Assembly (NCBI GenBank): GCA_964353935.1
Contig: CAYGXL010000131.1
Location: 1 to 7,304 of the forward strand
DNA: 7,304 bases
From: JAOUJD01 sp964353935
Lineage (GTDB): Bacteria; Pseudomonadota; Gammaproteobacteria; Burkholderiales; Burkholderiaceae_F
Direction of reading: 5' to 3'
Below the pieces are notes generated by a model, which was given only the letters and a program-made list of their open reading frames with translations, ran no database searches and had not been told where the DNA came from. The number at the start of each line of letters is the position of its first letter. Positions within the stretch are counted from its first letter, which is position 1. Made by a program: the position numbers and the translations under genes. Below are positions 5,099 through 7,304 of the stretch, piece after piece.

Positions 5099-7294
5099 AT
5101 GAATGCACTCTCACGCCGGAGATTCCTGAAGATCTCCGCAGCGACATTCGGCGCCGGCGCCGCCGCCACCCAGATCCCGCCCCTCACCCACCTCGCCCAC
5201 GCCGCCGCCTCACCCCGCGAGGTCAAGACCGTTGCCACCTTCTGCGAGATGTGCTTCTGGCGCTGCGCCGGCATCGCCTCGGTGCGCGACGGCAAGGTGT
5301 GGAAGTTCGAGGGCAACCCGATCGACCCGCAGAGCCGCGGACGGCTATGCCCGCGCGGCAGCGGCGCGCCCGGCGCGATCAACGACCCGGACCGCCTGCG
5401 CACGCCGCTGATCCGGACCGGCGAACGCGGCAAGGAAGCGTGGAAGACGGCGACCTGGGACGAGGCGCTGACCTACGTCGCCGACCGCATGCAGAAGATC
5501 AAGGGCGCGCACGGGCCGGAGTCGATCGCCATGCTGTACCACGGCATCGGCGTGCGCTTCATCCAGCACGTGCTGAAGAGCTACGGGTGCATCAACATGG
5601 CCGGCGCCTCGTTCGCGCAGTGCCGCGGCCCGCGCGACGTCGGCTTCAACCTGACCTACGGCCAGGGCCTCGGCTCGCCCGAACCGACCGACATCGAGAA
5701 CACCGACTGCCTGGTGCTGATCGGCTCGCACCTCGGCGAGAATATGCACAACCTGCAGGTGCAGGAATTCTCCAATGCCGTCGCCCGCCGGATCCCGATC
5801 ATCGTCGTCGACCCGCGCTACTCCGTTGCGGCGAGCAAGGCACGCTACTGGCTGCCGATCAAGCCCGGCACCGACCTCGCGCTGCTGCTGGCGTGGATGA
5901 ATGTTCTCGTGACCGAGGGCTGGTACGACAAGACCTTCGTCGCGCAGCACGGGACCGGTTTCGACAAGTTCGTCGAGGAGATCAAGTCGGCCACGCCCGA
6001 GTGGGCAGCCAAGGAGACCGGCCTCGACCCGGCGCTGATCCGCACCACCGCGCGCGAGTTCGCGCTGCGCCGGCCGGCGTCGCTGATCCATCCGGGTCGG
6101 CGCGTCAACTGGTACGGCGACGACGCGCAGCGCAGTCGTGCCATTGCGCTGCTGAACGCGCTGCTCGGCAACTGGGGCCGGCGCGGCGGCATCCACATGC
6201 AGAACGGCATCAAGGTCGCGGGCTACCCGCTGCCCAAGTACCCGACCAGCGACAAACCGTTAGCCGACAACCCGAACGGCGAGAAGTATCCGTTCGCCGA
6301 CGAACAGGTCACCACCGGCATCCGGGAAGCCACCATCACGGGCCAGCCGTATCCGATCAAGGGCTGGTTCGTCTACTCCTCGAACATCATCCAGGCGCTG
6401 CCGAACCGCGCCGAAACCCTCAAGGCGATCGACAGCCTCGACCTGCTGGTCGTCGTCGACACCGTGCCCAGCGAGATCGCCGGCTACGCCGACGTCGTGC
6501 TGCCGGAGTCGGTGTTCCTCGAGCGCCACGACGAACTGCAGATCGGCTGGGGCCGGCGCGGCTGGGTTTCGCTGCGGCAGCCGGTCGTCGCGCCGCCGCA
6601 CGAGCAGAAGCCCGGCTGGTGGATCGCGAAGCAGCTCGCCAACAAGCTCGGGATGCCCGAGGTGATGCCGTTCAACGACATCGAGGAGTACCTGAAGGCG
6701 CGCATCGAGAAGTCGGGCTGGGACTGGACCAAGCTGAAGTCCGAAGGCGTGATCCTCGGAGAGAAGAAGCCCACGACCGTCGAGGAAGGCGTGCAGCTCG
6801 CGTTCGACACGCCATCGGGCAAGGTCGAGTTCTGGTCGCAGCAGCTGAAGGACAAGGGCTTCGATCCGGTGCCGAAGTACACGAAGCACGAGGAGCCTCC
6901 GGCGGGCTACTTCCGCCTGATCACTGGCCGCGCGCCGGTGCACACGTTCAGCCGCACGCAGACCAACACGCTGCTCGGCGACCTGATGCGCGACAACGAG
7001 GTGTGGGTCAACACGGCCACCGCCGCGCAGATCGGCCTGAAGAACGGCGCCTACGTGCAGCTGAAGAACCAGGACGGCATCGTCAGCAACAAGGTGCGGG
7101 TGAAGGCCACGCAGCGCATCCGGCCCGACACCGTCTACATGGTCTACGGATTCGGCCACACCAACCCGGCGCTGAAGAGCGCGTACATGAGGGGCGCCAG
7201 CGTCGCGGGCCTGACGACGAAGTACAAGACCGATCCGCTGATGGGTGGCACCAGCATCCACAGCAACTTCGTCACGTTCACGGCGGAGGCCTAG
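5099..7294 (+). CDS. Molybdopterin oxidoreductase catalytic subunit, PsrA/PhsA type (DMSO reductase family), Tat-exported
   Basis: A 731-residue periplasmic catalytic subunit. The N-terminus has a textbook Tat signal: SRRRFLK (5-11), a hydrophobic alanine and glycine stretch, and AHA-A cleavage after about residue 35. The FS0 [4Fe-4S] motif is C49-x2-C52-x3-C56-x27-C84, written CEMCFWRC and later CPRG, the form found in polysulfide, sulfur and thiosulfate reductases. C175 in FAQCRGPRD is the probable molybdenum ligand. The core runs from about 100 to 590, and the C-terminal cofactor-binding domain from about 600 (FRLITGRAPVHTFSRTQTN, 605-623) to the end. Length fits PsrA/PhsA. Such enzymes reduce polysulfide, thiosulfate or related acceptors with quinol-derived electrons; some relatives run in the oxidative direction, so the substrate stays open. 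ATG 5099 has AGGA five bases upstream; an in-frame GTG at 5072 would add nine residues. The next gene starts immediately after the stop, consistent with a multi-subunit operon. Confidence 0.93.
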   Translation: MNALSRRRFLKISAATFGAGAAATQIPPLTHLAHAAASPREVKTVATFCEMCFWRCAGIASVRDGKVWKFEGNPIDPQSRGRLCPRGSGAPGAINDPDRLRTPLIRTGERGKEAWKTATWDEALTYVADRMQKIKGAHGPESIAMLYHGIGVRFIQHVLKSYGCINMAGASFAQCRGPRDVGFNLTYGQGLGSPEPTDIENTDCLVLIGSHLGENMHNLQVQEFSNAVARRIPIIVVDPRYSVAASKARYWLPIKPGTDLALLLAWMNVLVTEGWYDKTFVAQHGTGFDKFVEEIKSATPEWAAKETGLDPALIRTTAREFALRRPASLIHPGRRVNWYGDDAQRSRAIALLNALLGNWGRRGGIHMQNGIKVAGYPLPKYPTSDKPLADNPNGEKYPFADEQVTTGIREATITGQPYPIKGWFVYSSNIIQALPNRAETLKAIDSLDLLVVVDTVPSEIAGYADVVLPESVFLERHDELQIGWGRRGWVSLRQPVVAPPHEQKPGWWIAKQLANKLGMPEVMPFNDIEEYLKARIEKSGWDWTKLKSEGVILGEKKPTTVEEGVQLAFDTPSGKVEFWSQQLKDKGFDPVPKYTKHEEPPAGYFRLITGRAPVHTFSRTQTNTLLGDLMRDNEVWVNTATAAQIGLKNGAYVQLKNQDGIVSNKVRVKATQRIRPDTVYMVYGFGHTNPALKSAYMRGASVAGLTTKYKTDPLMGGTSIHSNFVTFTAEA

Positions 7295-7304
7295 ATGGCA
7301 CGCT
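7295..7304 (+). CDS. Start of the next gene (only MAR visible), possibly the iron-sulfur subunit
   Basis: ATGGCACGCT begins directly after the TAG of the molybdoenzyme gene. GGAGG at 7285-7289 lies five bases upstream of the ATG, a strong Shine-Dalgarno inside the end of the preceding gene. Only Met-Ala-Arg can be read. In PsrABC/PhsABC-type operons the gene at this place encodes a ferredoxin-like four-cluster subunit (PsrB/NrfC type), so that is the expectation from context and not from its sequence. Confidence 0.6.

Noticed and set aside
5345..6196. Minus-strand frame of 283 codons inside the molybdoenzyme gene.
   Set aside because: Low-complexity alanine, arginine and valine composition and fully antisense to an unmistakable catalytic subunit.

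Overview
The window is GC-rich throughout, with compact genes, strong third-position G/C bias, a Tat-exported molybdoenzyme and a TAXI-type TRAP transporter. This suggests a proteobacterium, most likely a betaproteobacterium (Burkholderiales or Rhodocyclales-like). That placement is inferred from gene content and composition and was not tested. Five genes are fully or almost fully readable, and a sixth is only entered at the right edge. No tRNA, rRNA, CRISPR array, insertion sequence or phage gene was seen.

Left part (1-1178, minus strand): a two-gene unit transcribed leftwards. It holds a small NTF2/SnoaL-like fold protein (786-1178), then, 12 bases on, a dihydrodipicolinate synthase-family aldolase or dehydratase (773 to beyond the left edge). 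The aldolase has the Schiff-base lysine but not the usual GTTGE and YNxP motifs, so it is probably a keto-acid lyase or dehydratase and not a lysine-biosynthesis enzyme.

Middle part (1179-4849, plus strand): a divergent intergenic region with a perfect TATAAT box leads into a complete TAXI-TRAP transporter operon. The order is periplasmic solute-binding protein (1378-2343), fused small plus large membrane subunits (2412-4457) and a DUF1850 protein (4454-4849) whose start overlaps the permease stop as ATGA. An 11-bp perfect hairpin with a T-rich tail lies between the binding-protein gene and the permease gene. It looks like a partial terminator that would keep the binding protein in excess over the permease. 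The divergent aldolase unit and the importer may handle the same organic acid, which is inference from their arrangement.

Right part (4850-7304, plus strand): an intergenic region of about 250 bases carries a 30-base near-perfect palindrome (a probable terminator or, less likely, an operator), a smaller inverted repeat and a leader hairpin. It is followed by a Tat-exported DMSO-reductase-family molybdopterin oxidoreductase of the polysulfide/thiosulfate reductase (PsrA/PhsA) type (5099-7294). Directly after its stop, a new ATG with a strong Shine-Dalgarno starts another gene, plausibly the iron-sulfur partner subunit. The respiratory-enzyme operon appears to be a separate transcription unit from the transporter operon. 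Overall the region is mostly recognisable. Its open points are the transporter ligand, the DUF1850 role, the aldolase reaction, the oxidoreductase substrate and the regulatory hairpins.
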